64,000 nt of DNA from Drouetiella hepatica Uher 2000/2452 (GTDB lineage: Bacteria > Cyanobacteriota > Cyanobacteriia > Elainellales > Elainellaceae): positions 62,001 to 126,000 of the forward strand of contig JAHHHD010000012.1 of NCBI GenBank assembly GCA_019359505.1, in the 5' to 3' direction. Numbering within the stretch: the stretch's first letter is position 1; each line of letters begins with the position of its first letter. Below are positions 17,561-26,838 of the stretch, one piece after another. The position numbers and the translations under genes were made by a program. The notes beneath the pieces were generated by a model, which had not been told where the DNA came from, did no database searches, and saw nothing but the letters and a program-made list of their open reading frames with translations.

Positions 17561-18079
17561 ATGGGACTCTTCTTCGAGATTCTAAAATCAATCAATAACC
17601 CCAATCAACAGGGAAGCGTCGATCAACTCAGCTCAGTTATGAATGCAGTGCAGCAGGTCGGTGCAACTCGCGGCATCAATTCTTCTACCCTACAAACTGT
17701 CATGTCAGCGCTGAGTGGTTTAATTCGTCCGGCTTTGCAAGAGAGTAGAGGTTTGCCATCAACGGAGAACCTGGTCACTCAACTTGGAAGTGGAAATTTT
17801 GGTGCACCAACGCTGCCCTCTTTTATGACGCCGCAGCTACAGCAGCAGATGGTTCAGGTGATTGCTCAGAAAACTGGCTTGAGTGCCAGTACGCTACAAG
17901 CTTTACTACCTGGGGTGATCACAACTGCGATGGGATTTTTGGGTATGGGCGCCAGCAAGCCAGGTGTGGGGGGCGGAAATTCTGTCCTGAACGCTTTTCT
18001 AGATAGCGATCGCGACGGTGATACTGATCTGGGAGACGTATTTAAGTTTGCCGGTCGCTTCCTGAATTTGCCCCGATAG
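17561..18079 (+). CDS. DUF937-type protein with C-terminal EF-hand/dockerin-like loop
   Basis: 172 residues from ATG 17561 (MGLFFEILKSINNPNQQG), with AAAGGGA upstream. The N-terminal part is helical, Gln/Ser-rich, and resembles DUF937/YidB-like cyanobacterial proteins (SSVMNAVQQVGATRG, LLPGVITTAMGFLGMGAS). The C terminus carries DSDRDGDTDLGD, a calcium-binding DxDxDG loop as in EF-hands and dockerins, followed by a helix (VFKFAGRFLN). It may be a small calcium-responsive protein; function unknown. Confidence 0.78.
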   Translation: MGLFFEILKSINNPNQQGSVDQLSSVMNAVQQVGATRGINSSTLQTVMSALSGLIRPALQESRGLPSTENLVTQLGSGNFGAPTLPSFMTPQLQQQMVQVIAQKTGLSASTLQALLPGVITTAMGFLGMGASKPGVGGGNSVLNAFLDSDRDGDTDLGDVFKFAGRFLNLPR

Positions 18080-18243
18080 AGAGCAGACTCACATACGGCT
18101 TCTCTAATCAGGCAATGCTAAAGCGGCAATGCTAAAGCGATTAAATAGGTACAACAATTAGACAGAAATTAGACAGACCTGAGTTGACTGGGATGTGGAC
18201 GCGATCGCGTTGGGTAGGAATCGGTTTTTACAGGGTTAATCGC

Positions 18244-20211
18244 ATGAATAAGTACCGGGTTCGGAAGACGTTTTTTCCACATGGAATAATGCTGTTTGTT
18301 TTGGCGGCAACCCCCACGTTTTTGGTATCCTCTCTCAGGGCGTATCCGCTTCTGGCTCAATCTGCCGCCCTCGATCTCTCGGTGCCAACATCAGTTCCGA
18401 GTGGAACAGCCGTCAAGATTGATGGCTCAAGCAGCATGGCAACCATTAACCAAGCTCTGAAGCAGCGCTTTGAGACTCAGTTTCCAGGTACAAAGGTTGA
18501 AGTTGGCTATGGAGGAACCGATCTGGCTTTGCAATCCGTGCTGGAGGGAAAGAACGATCTGGCGGCGATCGGGCGCACCCTCACAGATGCAGAGAAAGCG
18601 CAAGGGCTAACTTTAGCTCCCGTTAGCCGCAATAAAATTGCGATTTTAGTGGGTGCAGGTAATCCTTTTAATGGCAGTTTAACCGTTGACCAATTTGCTA
18701 AGATTTTCCGGGGTGAGATCACAGATTGGTCTGAAGTTGGGGGGGCACCGGGCGCAATCCGGATGATTGACCGACCCGAAACAAGCGATACTCGACGAGC
18801 ATTCCTGAACTATCCCAGCTTTCAATCAGCACCGTTTCAATCGGGTGCAAACGCCACCACGTCTGAAGACAGCACCGAAGCGGTAATTGGGGCATTGGGC
18901 AATGATGGCATTGGCTACGCGATCGTCAATCAGGCAACCGGACAGTCCAACGTGCGCATTGTGCTGATGCATGACACGCTGCCTACCGATCCCCGCTATC
19001 CCTTCTCTCAGCCACTCTCCTATGCCTACAAAGCGGATCTCAATCCTGGGGCAAGAGCATTTTTGGGTTACGCGATCGCTCCTGAGAATCAGCAATCGAT
19101 CGAAACAGCGCAGGCTGCTTCCCCTGCGCTGCCTTCGCCTATCCAGCCTGCGCCAAATGCGGCAGTCAGCCCTGCTCCTGACCCAACCGTAGCAGCCAGC
19201 CCGACCGTGGTAGCCAGCCCGACTGCCAGCCCATCCACGGCAGCGATCGAGCCTAATGCTTCTAATCTTGACTCTTCCAGCAATGCAGGATGGCTTTGGC
19301 TACTTGCCCTGCCTCTATTGGGAGGTCTATGGTGGCTGTTGAAACCTAAAGCAGAACCCGTTGCGCCTCTCGCTGCTCCTGTGACACCCGCGCCTCCAGT
19401 ACATGAACCCCTTCCGGATAGCCGCATTATCCTGGCAGCTCGTGACTGCAAGAACGCCTATGCTTACTGGGAAGTGCCTGATGAAACAAAAGCTGAGCTA
19501 AGACGGCATGACAGACAGCTCAAACTACGCCTCTACGATGTGACGGATAGCCATAACAATTACCAAACTCAGCAGATTCAGCAATTGGATTGCCATGAGC
19601 CAGATCAAGACCTGCCTATTGCGATTCCGGTGGACGATCGCGATTATCTGGTTGAGCTGGGTTATCTAACAGACGATCGCTGGCTGAAGTTGGCGCATTC
19701 TGCCCCTGTGCGGGTGCCAGCCTGCCCTGTGCCTGAGAACAGAATCGATCGCCAGGTGCAAGTCGCTAAGGATGAAGCTTTTGCTCCGCGCAAGGCGGCT
19801 GTGATTGCCGGAACTGCTACAGCAGCAACTCTAGCCGTCGATCGCGCCGTTAGCCAGCGCCGATATGCCTGGACAGAGCCAGATCACCAGAAGAGTCAAA
19901 TCATCTTGGTGCCGCGTACTCCTAAGAGCGCCTATGCTTACTGGGAGCTATCGCAAGCTGATCAAGAAGCTGCTCGACGACAAGGCGCAGAAAAAATGGC
20001 GCTACGCATCTACGAAGTCACAAACCTAGATAGAGAGGATGTGTCAGCACACAGCATGCAGCAATTTGAATGTGACGAACGCGATCGCGATCGCCATGTT
20101 CCTATTCCCATTAGCGATCGCAATTATGTGGCAGAAATAGGTTACATCACGGGTGATGGGCGCTGGTTAAGGAGTGTTCGCTCACAGCCTGTGCGCGTTC
20201 CTGCTTTGTAG
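18244..20211 (+). CDS. PstS-like substrate-binding domain fused to two DUF4912 domains
   Basis: 655 residues from ATG 18244, which opens a signal peptide (MLFVLAATPTFLV to LLAQS). Residues of about 35-290 form a periplasmic phosphate-binding-like domain (IDGSSSMATINQALKQRFE, GTDLALQSVLEGKNDLAAIG, FAKIFRGEITDWSEVGG, DRPETSDTRRAF). A Pro/Ala/Ser-rich linker and a membrane helix (WLWLLALPLLGGLWWLL) follow. Two DUF4912 repeats then start IILAARDCKNAYAYWEV and IILVPRTPKSAYAYWEL. The binding domain should face the periplasm and the DUF4912 pair the other side. It is probably an envelope sensor, not a transport component, since no Pst permease genes lie nearby; that is inference. Confidence 0.88.
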   Translation: MNKYRVRKTFFPHGIMLFVLAATPTFLVSSLRAYPLLAQSAALDLSVPTSVPSGTAVKIDGSSSMATINQALKQRFETQFPGTKVEVGYGGTDLALQSVLEGKNDLAAIGRTLTDAEKAQGLTLAPVSRNKIAILVGAGNPFNGSLTVDQFAKIFRGEITDWSEVGGAPGAIRMIDRPETSDTRRAFLNYPSFQSAPFQSGANATTSEDSTEAVIGALGNDGIGYAIVNQATGQSNVRIVLMHDTLPTDPRYPFSQPLSYAYKADLNPGARAFLGYAIAPENQQSIETAQAASPALPSPIQPAPNAAVSPAPDPTVAASPTVVASPTASPSTAAIEPNASNLDSSSNAGWLWLLALPLLGGLWWLLKPKAEPVAPLAAPVTPAPPVHEPLPDSRIILAARDCKNAYAYWEVPDETKAELRRHDRQLKLRLYDVTDSHNNYQTQQIQQLDCHEPDQDLPIAIPVDDRDYLVELGYLTDDRWLKLAHSAPVRVPACPVPENRIDRQVQVAKDEAFAPRKAAVIAGTATAATLAVDRAVSQRRYAWTEPDHQKSQIILVPRTPKSAYAYWELSQADQEAARRQGAEKMALRIYEVTNLDREDVSAHSMQQFECDERDRDRHVPIPISDRNYVAEIGYITGDGRWLRSVRSQPVRVPAL

Positions 20212-20213
20212 CC

Positions 20214-21026
20214 TTAGCGATCGACTTTGCCGTTGATTGTCAGTGTTGGAGTTTCACCTGAGTTGGGCACAAAAACAGTCATCTGCGATTCGCTTCGAAT
20301 GGGAACGTACTGAGTACCTGCATCGGTTTGCTCGATTGCAACAGGGTTAGCCCTCATCCAAGTCAACCGACTCTGTTTATCGTACACGTTGATCAGCGTT
20401 TGCCCGTTTTGGGTGAAGATCCGCACAGCGTTTCTGCGCCCTTCAAAGGCGACAATCGTGCGGTCGGCAGTGCTTTCACTGGTGTTTTCACTGGTGCTTT
20501 CACGCTGCGCCTCCAGTTGGGTAAACCGCAGAGGCGCAGTGCCATCCTCACCGTAAATTAGTAGATAAGGTCCTTCCAGCTTGATCTGCTGAGCTTTTTC
20601 GAGCGCTTGAAAATAGCGAGTTTCTTGATTCATCACCGCAGGGCTACACATCATCCGAGTGGAGGCAACGGCACCAACGGTAAAGGGACTTTCTGACGCT
20701 TCACCTGTCAACTGAGCTGCCCCTCTGTATTGGTTGCAGCCTCCCCGTCCGGAGATACGATTTGCTTCATCGAAACGGAGCGTTGTTTGTAGATTGTCAA
20801 TTACGCCAGCTCCACCCAAATCTTCAAGCAGCCACTCTGTGCCTGTTAGCTGAGCTAGGGTGGTTACTGAATTGGGCGATCGCTCACTCATAGATCCTGA
20901 CATCTGCTCTGCATTGATTTGAACAGGCTCGCTGGAAAAAGCCCTGGATTGAAAACCTGGAAAACAGCTCAGGCTGATAATACTGATACTCGCGCTGAGC
21001 ATTAAAAAAATACTTTTTTGTCTCAC
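20214..21026 (-). CDS. META-domain (HslJ-like) secreted protein
   Basis: 270 residues. The signal peptide resembles a lipoprotein type (ISIISLSCFPGF) but is not a clean lipobox. A META/HslJ domain occupies about 60-170: TGTEWLLEDLGG, LRFDEANRISGRGGCNQYRG, STRMMCSPAVMNQETRYFQAL and LLIYGEDG. META proteins sit in the envelope and are linked to heat or drug stress. The C-terminal extension (NAVRIFTQNGQTLINVYD) resembles part of the protein at 15619. The gene converges on the DUF4912 gene with a 2-base gap. Confidence 0.9.
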   Translation of the reverse strand: MRQKSIFLMLSASISIISLSCFPGFQSRAFSSEPVQINAEQMSGSMSERSPNSVTTLAQLTGTEWLLEDLGGAGVIDNLQTTLRFDEANRISGRGGCNQYRGAAQLTGEASESPFTVGAVASTRMMCSPAVMNQETRYFQALEKAQQIKLEGPYLLIYGEDGTAPLRFTQLEAQRESTSENTSESTADRTIVAFEGRRNAVRIFTQNGQTLINVYDKQSRLTWMRANPVAIEQTDAGTQYVPIRSESQMTVFVPNSGETPTLTINGKVDR

Positions 21027-21599
21027 TTTTTAACCTCACCCATTAATGTGCAAGATATTCTCTTTCGCGCTTGAAGCTTAGAATGAAGCAACCGTAAAAG
21101 GGAATATCTCAGTACCGGTCTTGACTTAATAGCGTTATGGCAACCGCCAAGGCGGTTAGGACGGGGACATTTTGGGTGGGCGCGAAGCGCCCACCCAAAA
21201 TGTCCTAAGCAAACTGGCGATAGCTATATTTCTAACTTTAGCGATCGATCGCCCAGCCAAGGCTCATGTTTCAAAAAATGATATGTCTTTGCAGTCCGAT
21301 CGCTCAACCTAGACTTATTTGCCTTCATGAAACAGTTTTTACCTTTGTCGAAACTTTTCGTAACAATTTGTTTCATAAAAGAGTAAAATAAGAGCCGTTT
21401 GTGACCTGCGTTCTGCATCTCCAGCGGGGACATCAGATTGCTTCATGCAGTAGGGTCGATCGTCGATCGCGGCAATTTTTTGGTCGCGCGAAGAGGATGG
21501 GCTGTTCTGCCATGGAAGAACTCTTGTAGAGAACTCTCATGGGGAACTCTAATTTTGGGGTGCTGAGCGTCCTGAATGGAGAGAAGAACTTAGATATTC
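21027..21599. other. Divergent region upstream of desB and the META gene
   Basis: About 570 bases with one repeat element (21128-21228) and otherwise AT-rich DNA. A 68-codon minus-strand ORF at 21224-21433 does not look like a protein. The desaturase promoter and leader must lie in the right half; no specific cold-response box was recognised. Confidence 0.55.
21128..21228. repeat. Hairpin MITE, CAACCGCCAAGGCGGTTAGG family, copy 1
   Basis: The left flank reads ATGGCAACCGCCAAGGCGG then TTAGGAC. A perfect 19-bp stem with loop GAA follows (21165-21205; GGACATTTTGGGTGGGCGC). The right flank is CTAAGCAAACTGGCGATAGC. Both ends read ATAGC followed by a GGTT/GCTTAGGAC-like block, forming loose terminal inverted repeats. 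Two more copies are at 35044-35141 and 47849-47941. Confidence 0.75.
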
Positions 21600-22688
21600 A
21601 TGTCCAGTCAAATTGGAAACTTCGTGCAATCAAATATAAGCATCAGTTCAGCGGCTAAAGTCGCCCGTACAACGGAGCTACCCTTTACGCTCCAAGATCT
21701 AAAGGCAGCCATTCCGGCATACTGTTTTGAACCCTCTGTTGGAAAATCCCTTGCCTACTTCTTTTTAGATATAGGCATCATTGCAGGGCTGTATGCGATC
21801 GCTCACGCTTTAAATTCCTGGCTGTTTTTCCCGCTATTTTGGGTGATGCAAGGAACGATGTTTTGGGCGCTATTTGTTGTGGGGCATGATTGCGGTCATG
21901 GCTCTTTTTCTAAGCTCAAGTGGCTGAATAATTTGGTGGGGCATCTCGCTCACACGCCTATTCTGGTGCCTTTTCACGGCTGGCGCATTAGCCATAGAAC
22001 GCATCATGCCAACACGGGCAATCTGGACACTGACGAAAGCTGGTATCCGGTCTCGGAAGCCAAGTATGATCAGATGCCCTGGTATGAGAAGCTGTTTCGC
22101 TTTTATCTGCCTCTGCTGGCTTACCCGATCTATCTGTTTCGGCGATCGCCTGGTCGAGAAGGTGGCTCTCACTTCGATCCCAAAAGTCCGCTGTTTCGTC
22201 CTTCCGAAAAGTGGGATGTGCTGACTAGCTCGGTGCTGCTGGTGCTGATGGTCGGCTTTTTGGGCTATCTGGCTTTCCAGTTTGGCTGGGTATTTCTAGT
22301 GAAATACTATCTGGCTCCTTACCTCGTGTTTGTTATGTGGCTAGATTTGGTGACATACCTGCACCATACCGAAGCTGATATTCCATGGTATCGGGGTGAA
22401 GACTGGTATTTTCTCAAAGGGGCGCTATCGACGATCGATCGAGACTACGGCTTCATCAACAGCATTCATCACGACATTGGCACCCATGTGGCACACCATA
22501 TCTTCCTGAATATGCCGCACTATCACCTGAAGACGGCAACAGAGGCAATCAAGCCAATCTTGGGCGATTACTACCGCAAATCGGAAGAGCCAATTTGGAA
22601 GAGTTTTATTCGCTCTTACTGGGTCTGTCAGTTTGTTCCTAACCAGGGTGGTAAAGTTTATTACCAATCGGCGAAGCGATCGAATTAA
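21600..22688 (+). CDS. desB: Omega-3 (delta-15) acyl-lipid fatty acid desaturase
   Basis: A 362-residue membrane di-iron desaturase. It introduces the omega-3 double bond into lipid-bound linoleate/gamma-linolenate in thylakoid and plasma membranes, using ferredoxin. Three His boxes are visible: HDCGHGS, HRTHH and HVAHH. Hydrophobic membrane helices lie between them. Long stretches follow the known cyanobacterial DesB pattern (ELPFTLQDLKAAIP, FVVGHDCGHGSFSK, PILVPFHGWRISHRTHHANT). The start ATG at 21600 has GGAGAGAAG upstream. A long upstream region fits cold-regulated expression, which is typical of the family but not shown here. Confidence 0.95.
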   Translation: MSSQIGNFVQSNISISSAAKVARTTELPFTLQDLKAAIPAYCFEPSVGKSLAYFFLDIGIIAGLYAIAHALNSWLFFPLFWVMQGTMFWALFVVGHDCGHGSFSKLKWLNNLVGHLAHTPILVPFHGWRISHRTHHANTGNLDTDESWYPVSEAKYDQMPWYEKLFRFYLPLLAYPIYLFRRSPGREGGSHFDPKSPLFRPSEKWDVLTSSVLLVLMVGFLGYLAFQFGWVFLVKYYLAPYLVFVMWLDLVTYLHHTEADIPWYRGEDWYFLKGALSTIDRDYGFINSIHHDIGTHVAHHIFLNMPHYHLKTATEAIKPILGDYYRKSEEPIWKSFIRSYWVCQFVPNQGGKVYYQSAKRSN

Positions 22689-22740
22689 GGGCAGGGGAGT
22701 GATCCAGTAATACGTTGGCTCACTCCCTTCCTCTCAAAAA
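22689..22740 (+). terminator. Hairpin after desB, possible terminator
   Basis: AGGGGAGTGA pairs with TCACTCCCTT across a 17-base loop shortly after the desB stop. The run that follows is A, not T, so it is not a canonical terminator on this strand. Confidence 0.35.
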
Positions 22741-22849
22741 ATAGCTTATTGTATCTTTGGATCTTAAGGATCGTGGATTAAATAACCTGTACAACCGATC
22801 TGCTGTGGGGGCTGAGCAATGCTAAGCCCCTACCCCAAGAATTACTTCA

Positions 22850-22920
22850 GGTATAAATTTTTTTGAAAGGGGCACAGAGCGCCCCTTTCAAAAAAATTTA
22901 TACCCAGACTAAGCAATGCC
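22850..22920. repeat. Perfect long-stem hairpin element (24-bp arms), GGCATTGCTTA type
   Basis: The stem arm begins GGTATAAATTTTTTTG and ends AAAGGGGC. The loop is ACAGAGC, and the exact complement ends at 22904. On the minus strand the element opens GGCATTGCTTAGTCTGGG, matching the element at 14189 (GGCATTGCTTAATTGGGG). It lies upstream of rpiA. Confidence 0.75.
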
Positions 22921-22971
22921 GATTATGGGAATATGGAACCGTATCTCAGTCAGTTTTGAGGAGCTTGTGTA

Positions 22972-23679
22972 ATGACGGAACTTGATCCAGTAAAGGTGAT
23001 GAAGCAAGAGGTCGGTCGGGCAGCAGCGGCACGAGTCAAGTCAGGCTCGATCGTCGGGCTAGGAACCGGATCGACGACCGCCTTTGCCATCCAATTTTTG
23101 GGCGATCGCCTCAAGTCGGGCGAACTCAAAGATGTGAAGGGTGTGCCTACGTCTTTTCAGGCTTCGGTATTGGCGAAAAAGTACGGTATTCCTCTAGTGA
23201 CGCTGGATGACATTGATGGCATCGATATTGCCATTGATGGAGCCGATGAGGTCGATCCGCAAAAGAATTTGATTAAAGGGGGTGGCGCAGCACATACGCG
23301 CGAGAAAATCGTGGATTCTCTTGCCAAAGAATTTATTGTGGTTGTGGACAGCAGCAAAATGGTCGATCGCCTTGGCTCAACCTTTGCTTTACCTATTGAA
23401 GTGCTGCCTCTAGCAATTACTCCCGTGACTCGCGCGATCGAGAAGCTAGGCGGCAAGCCAGAGCTGCGCCTAGGAATCAAGAAAGATGGTCCTGTGATTA
23501 CCGACCAGGGAAACATGGTGCTAGATGTGACCTTTGCGGCGATCGACCATCCGGCTGAGCTAGAAAAAACCCTCAACAACATTCCGGGCGTGCTAGAAAA
23601 CGGACTCTTTATTGGTCTAGCAGACCTGATCTTGATTGGCGAAATTATTGACGGCAAGCCCAGCGTCCGAGAATTCTGA
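22972..23679 (+). CDS. rpiA: Ribose-5-phosphate isomerase A
   Basis: 235 residues, the usual RpiA length. It interconverts ribose 5-phosphate and ribulose 5-phosphate in the pentose phosphate and Calvin cycles. Family motifs are all present: [11 protein letters not shown] phosphate loop, IDGADEVD with the catalytic Asp, and [13 protein letters not shown]. The gene ends directly against the convergent DUF2325 gene: the stop TGA at 23677-23679 touches that gene's stop at 23680. Confidence 0.97.
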   Translation: MTELDPVKVMKQEVGRAAAARVKSGSIVGLGTGSTTAFAIQFLGDRLKSGELKDVKGVPTSFQASVLAKKYGIPLVTLDDIDGIDIAIDGADEVDPQKNLIKGGGAAHTREKIVDSLAKEFIVVVDSSKMVDRLGSTFALPIEVLPLAITPVTRAIEKLGGKPELRLGIKKDGPVITDQGNMVLDVTFAAIDHPAELEKTLNNIPGVLENGLFIGLADLILIGEIIDGKPSVREF

Positions 23680-24732
23680 CTAGGCAGGCTTCGAGTAATG
23701 GCTTTTGAGACGACGAGCCAGCTGCTGCGACTTTAAGCCATACTCGATTGCCTCCAAGACTCTGACTACGCCTGTTGTATTGACCATCTCAACGTTTTTG
23801 CCTGCTCTTTGGGCAGCCTGGACAGCTTTATCGGTCAACTTGTGGCTGGTGTAGCCCGTGATGACCAAAATTAAGTCGGCAGTGACGATATGACTCTCAG
23901 ACTGGACGGCAATTTGTGGGCCTGCCTGAGCCGTACACCAAATTAGGTTCACGCTTGAATCTCGTAGGCGATTTCTGATCACGGTTTCTAGGCGATCGTG
24001 TCCACCAAAGATCACTACCTTTCCTTCTAATATGCCGTAGGGGTTGGGGCGTTTCTCCGAGGTGCGATGCCGGACGCGAGGCTGTACGTCGGGGGCACGC
24101 TCCACGCGGGATCGGTTCTCTAGCGCCTTGTTGTAGATAAACGCGAGGGTCTGCTCGTGGCTGCCGCGCAAACGGGCTACAGGTCCTTCTTCACTATGGT
24201 CATTAATTTGGGCAATCAGAGCATCTACGACTTCTTCAAGCGAGTTGATCGCCTTGAGGTCATGGGCGTATGCTCGAACGGCGATCGCGGCATCGGTGGC
24301 GCTAAAGAAATCTTCTTGCTCCGAAATCATTTCCAGCAGGTCGGCTTTCAATGCCTGTCGCCAGCGGTTGGTTTGCTCGGTTAATCGTTCGTCTAGCAAG
24401 CGCTCTTCGTTAAGCAGCATTTGTCGATCGATCGTTTGGGTCGCTAGCAGCGGCGCATCTGCCAGTTTTTGCTTGAGATCGGCAGCTTTTTCCTCCAGCT
24501 TTTGCCGGGTCATGCTATCCACGAAATCCTCTGAAACGAGCTGAGACAGCATTTGCTCGACCTGCGATAGCAAAGGCTCTAGCCGCTGCTTAATTTTGCC
24601 TATTTCTTGGTCGATCTGTTCATCTCGCTGCTGTTGGAGTCGCTTTTCTTCTAGCTCTATTTTTGCCAAGGAGAGTAAATCCTGGACTGAACTTTCTAGA
24701 TCATCAAGGTCTGAAATATCCATAAGATTCAA
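23680..24732 (-). CDS. Coiled-coil protein with C-terminal DUF2325 domain
   Basis: 350 residues. Residues 1-200 are charged and helical, with heptad-like patterns (ELEEKRLQQQRDEQIDQEIG, QTIDRQMLLNEERLLDERL), so a long coiled coil is likely. The C-terminal 110 residues are a DUF2325 fold: VVIFGGHDRLETVIRNRL, SHIVTADLILVITGYTSH, GKNVEMVNTTGV. DUF2325 is a small Rossmann-like domain of unknown function. No membrane segment. Confidence 0.88.
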   Translation of the reverse strand: MNLMDISDLDDLESSVQDLLSLAKIELEEKRLQQQRDEQIDQEIGKIKQRLEPLLSQVEQMLSQLVSEDFVDSMTRQKLEEKAADLKQKLADAPLLATQTIDRQMLLNEERLLDERLTEQTNRWRQALKADLLEMISEQEDFFSATDAAIAVRAYAHDLKAINSLEEVVDALIAQINDHSEEGPVARLRGSHEQTLAFIYNKALENRSRVERAPDVQPRVRHRTSEKRPNPYGILEGKVVIFGGHDRLETVIRNRLRDSSVNLIWCTAQAGPQIAVQSESHIVTADLILVITGYTSHKLTDKAVQAAQRAGKNVEMVNTTGVVRVLEAIEYGLKSQQLARRLKSHYSKPA

Positions 24733-25196
24733 GGGAACTTTGTAAGACTATGAGTTTATAAGACTATGAGTTTATGAGCTATGCCTTTGTAGAACATATG
24801 CAGGTATGGAACCGTACAGGTGTATAACCGGATAGGTAAAACATCCGTAAGGCTAAGACATTCCCTAGAGATTAGCTTTACTTATCTGTTGATTCGTCTT
24901 CCTAAAGGAGTATGAATCAGCGTTGATAGGTTTTCTAGCATGGAAGAGATGGATTAACTTTACTGGCTATGGCACTCTTCAACAAGCGGTGAGCTTATCG
25001 ATCGGCTTATCGATCGCAGGGGGATGCAGATCGAGAATAGTTAGGCACCATAGCAAGTTTTGATCGCCAATACCCCAACAAATGTCCTGAAACAGATGGT
25101 CATCAACTCTAGCTAACTTTATTATTGCTATTTTTGAAGTGGGTTGCGTCAATTGTGGCGATACATATCTTCTAAAAGTCACCAATCCAAAGGACT
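24733..25196. other. Divergent intergenic region with short direct repeats
   Basis: 464 bases. Next to the DUF2325 start codon, AAGACTATGAGTTTAT occurs twice in tandem (about 24747-24778). A 68-codon minus-strand ORF at 24979-25185 has no protein-like character. Promoters of both flanking genes must lie here. Confidence 0.55.
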
Positions 25197-26375
25197 ATGC
25201 AATATCGAAGATTTGGGCGTACAGAGCTATCCATTCCGGTATTCTCCTGTGGGGGGATGCGCTACCAATACAAGTGGCAAGACGTGCCGATGCACGAGAT
25301 TCCAGCCAGCAATCAGGCAAATCTGGAAGCCACAATCCATCAGGCGCTAGAGGTTGGCATTAATCATATCGAAACAGCGAGAGGTTATGGGACTTCAGAA
25401 CTCCAACTTGGCAAAATTTTGCCCACCTTACCCCGTGACAAGCTGATCGTCCAAACTAAGGTAGGAGCAGCCCAGCCTCAGGAGTTTCAGCGCAACCTGG
25501 AACAGTCTTTCAACAATCTCAAGCTGGACTATATTGATTTATTGGGGTTACATGGCATCAATAATGCCGAATCGTTAGATCAGTGTACCCAACCGGGTGG
25601 CTGTCTAGATATTGCGCGCAAATTTCAGCAGCAGGGTCGAATCCGCCATATTGGGTTTTCGACCCATGGGGCAACGGACTTAATTTTGCAGACGATCGCC
25701 ACCAACCAGTTTGATTACGTTAACCTGCACTGGTACTACATCAATCAGGGAAATTGGGCAGCGATCGAGGCAGCAAAACGTCACGACATGGGCGTATTCA
25801 TCATTAGCCCGTCTAATAAAGGGGGCAATTTGTATGAACCGCCTCAAAAGCTGGTAGACCTGTGCTATCCCCTTAGCCCCATGGTATTCAATGATTTGTT
25901 CTGCCTCAGTCACCCAGAAGTGCATACCCTAAGCATTGGCGCATCTCGTCCGCAAGATCTGGAGGAACATCTCAAAACCCTGGCGCTACTCGATCGCGCT
26001 GACGAGATTCTGCCGCCCATTATTGAGCGATTAGAGCAGGCAGCGATCGCCGAGCTGGGCGAAGACTGGTTTCGCACCTGGCATGTGGGTCTGCCGCAAC
26101 ATCACGAAACGCCGGGTGGGGTCAACATTCCGGTGATTCTGTGGCTGCGCAATCTGGCGATCGCTTACGACATGGTGGACTATGGCAAAATGCGCTATAA
26201 CCTGTTGACCAATGCGGGAGATTGGTTTCCTGGCGCCAAAGCCGACCAAATCGGGAAGCTTGACTTGCGCTCCTGTCTGGCGCACAGCCCCCATAGCGAT
26301 CACATCCCTAAGTTACTAGCTGAAGCTCATGAGCTGTTGGCAGGGACAGAGGTAAAGCGGCTTTCTCAGCAGTAG
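25197..26375 (+). CDS. Aldo/keto reductase
   Basis: A 392-residue NAD(P)H-dependent oxidoreductase with a TIM barrel. Family features: RRFGRTELSIPVFSCGGM at the N terminus, HIETARGYGTSELQLG around the catalytic region, the Lys of IVQTKVGA, and LGLHGINN. The C-terminal 100 residues resemble the extension of AKRs that carry a ferredoxin-like domain, but the cysteine clusters for Fe-S centres are absent. The substrate is unknown. The 3' end overlaps the convergent HIT-like gene by 10 bases. Confidence 0.92.
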   Translation: MQYRRFGRTELSIPVFSCGGMRYQYKWQDVPMHEIPASNQANLEATIHQALEVGINHIETARGYGTSELQLGKILPTLPRDKLIVQTKVGAAQPQEFQRNLEQSFNNLKLDYIDLLGLHGINNAESLDQCTQPGGCLDIARKFQQQGRIRHIGFSTHGATDLILQTIATNQFDYVNLHWYYINQGNWAAIEAAKRHDMGVFIISPSNKGGNLYEPPQKLVDLCYPLSPMVFNDLFCLSHPEVHTLSIGASRPQDLEEHLKTLALLDRADEILPPIIERLEQAAIAELGEDWFRTWHVGLPQHHETPGGVNIPVILWLRNLAIAYDMVDYGKMRYNLLTNAGDWFPGAKADQIGKLDLRSCLAHSPHSDHIPKLLAEAHELLAGTEVKRLSQQ

Positions 26376-26827
26376 GCTAGGGCTTGCAGGTAGTCTCGTA
26401 CTTTCTGGGCAGCGATCGCCATCTGCTCAGGCTCAGGGCTTTCCTGAGAAAGTCGGGCTACCTGCAATTTCCAGCCTTTAAGCCCTGACTCCGCAGGGTC
26501 AGGGTAGCGGGGCTGAAGGACGAAATGAACGTGGTAAGGAGACTGATCAACCCAAAGGCTAACGTAAACTCGCTCGGCGTTTAGAGCTTGCACCATGGCG
26601 CCCGAAAGCAGCTTCAGGGCATTGCCTAAACTAGCCGATTCTTCTGAACTCAGCTCCCAAAGATTTTCTCGGTGCAGCCGAGTCTTGAGAACGATCGCCC
26701 CTACGCCCAAAGCGCCCAAGCAGTGATCGGCAACCCAGTAATTCGTTGCCCAAATCACGCCACCTGGAACGGCAACTGCTCCCGTCAGCGTTTGGCAAGC
26801 CAGACAGCCTGTTTCAGCCACGCTCAA
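26366..26827 (-). CDS. HIT-like (histidine triad) protein
   Basis: 153 residues. HIT features: an N-terminal CLACQ Cys pair, GVIWATNYWVADH, ALGVGAIVLKTRLHRENL, and the active-site strand YHVHFVLQPRY. The classical triad H-x-H-x-H is reduced here to HVHFV, losing one His; the family includes such variants, with hydrolase or transferase activity on nucleotide conjugates. It lies 11 bases downstream of the CobW gene on the same strand, so the two are probably co-transcribed. Confidence 0.8.
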   Translation of the reverse strand: MSVAETGCLACQTLTGAVAVPGGVIWATNYWVADHCLGALGVGAIVLKTRLHRENLWELSSEESASLGNALKLLSGAMVQALNAERVYVSLWVDQSPYHVHFVLQPRYPDPAESGLKGWKLQVARLSQESPEPEQMAIAAQKVRDYLQALAYC

Positions 26828-26838
26828 AAATCCAAAGC

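Noticed and set aside
21224-21433. A 69-codon ORF upstream of desB
   Set aside because: It overlaps the repeat element and has irregular composition.
24979-25185. A 68-codon minus-strand ORF before the aldo/keto reductase
   Set aside because: No Shine-Dalgarno and no recognisable pattern; it lies in a divergent promoter region.
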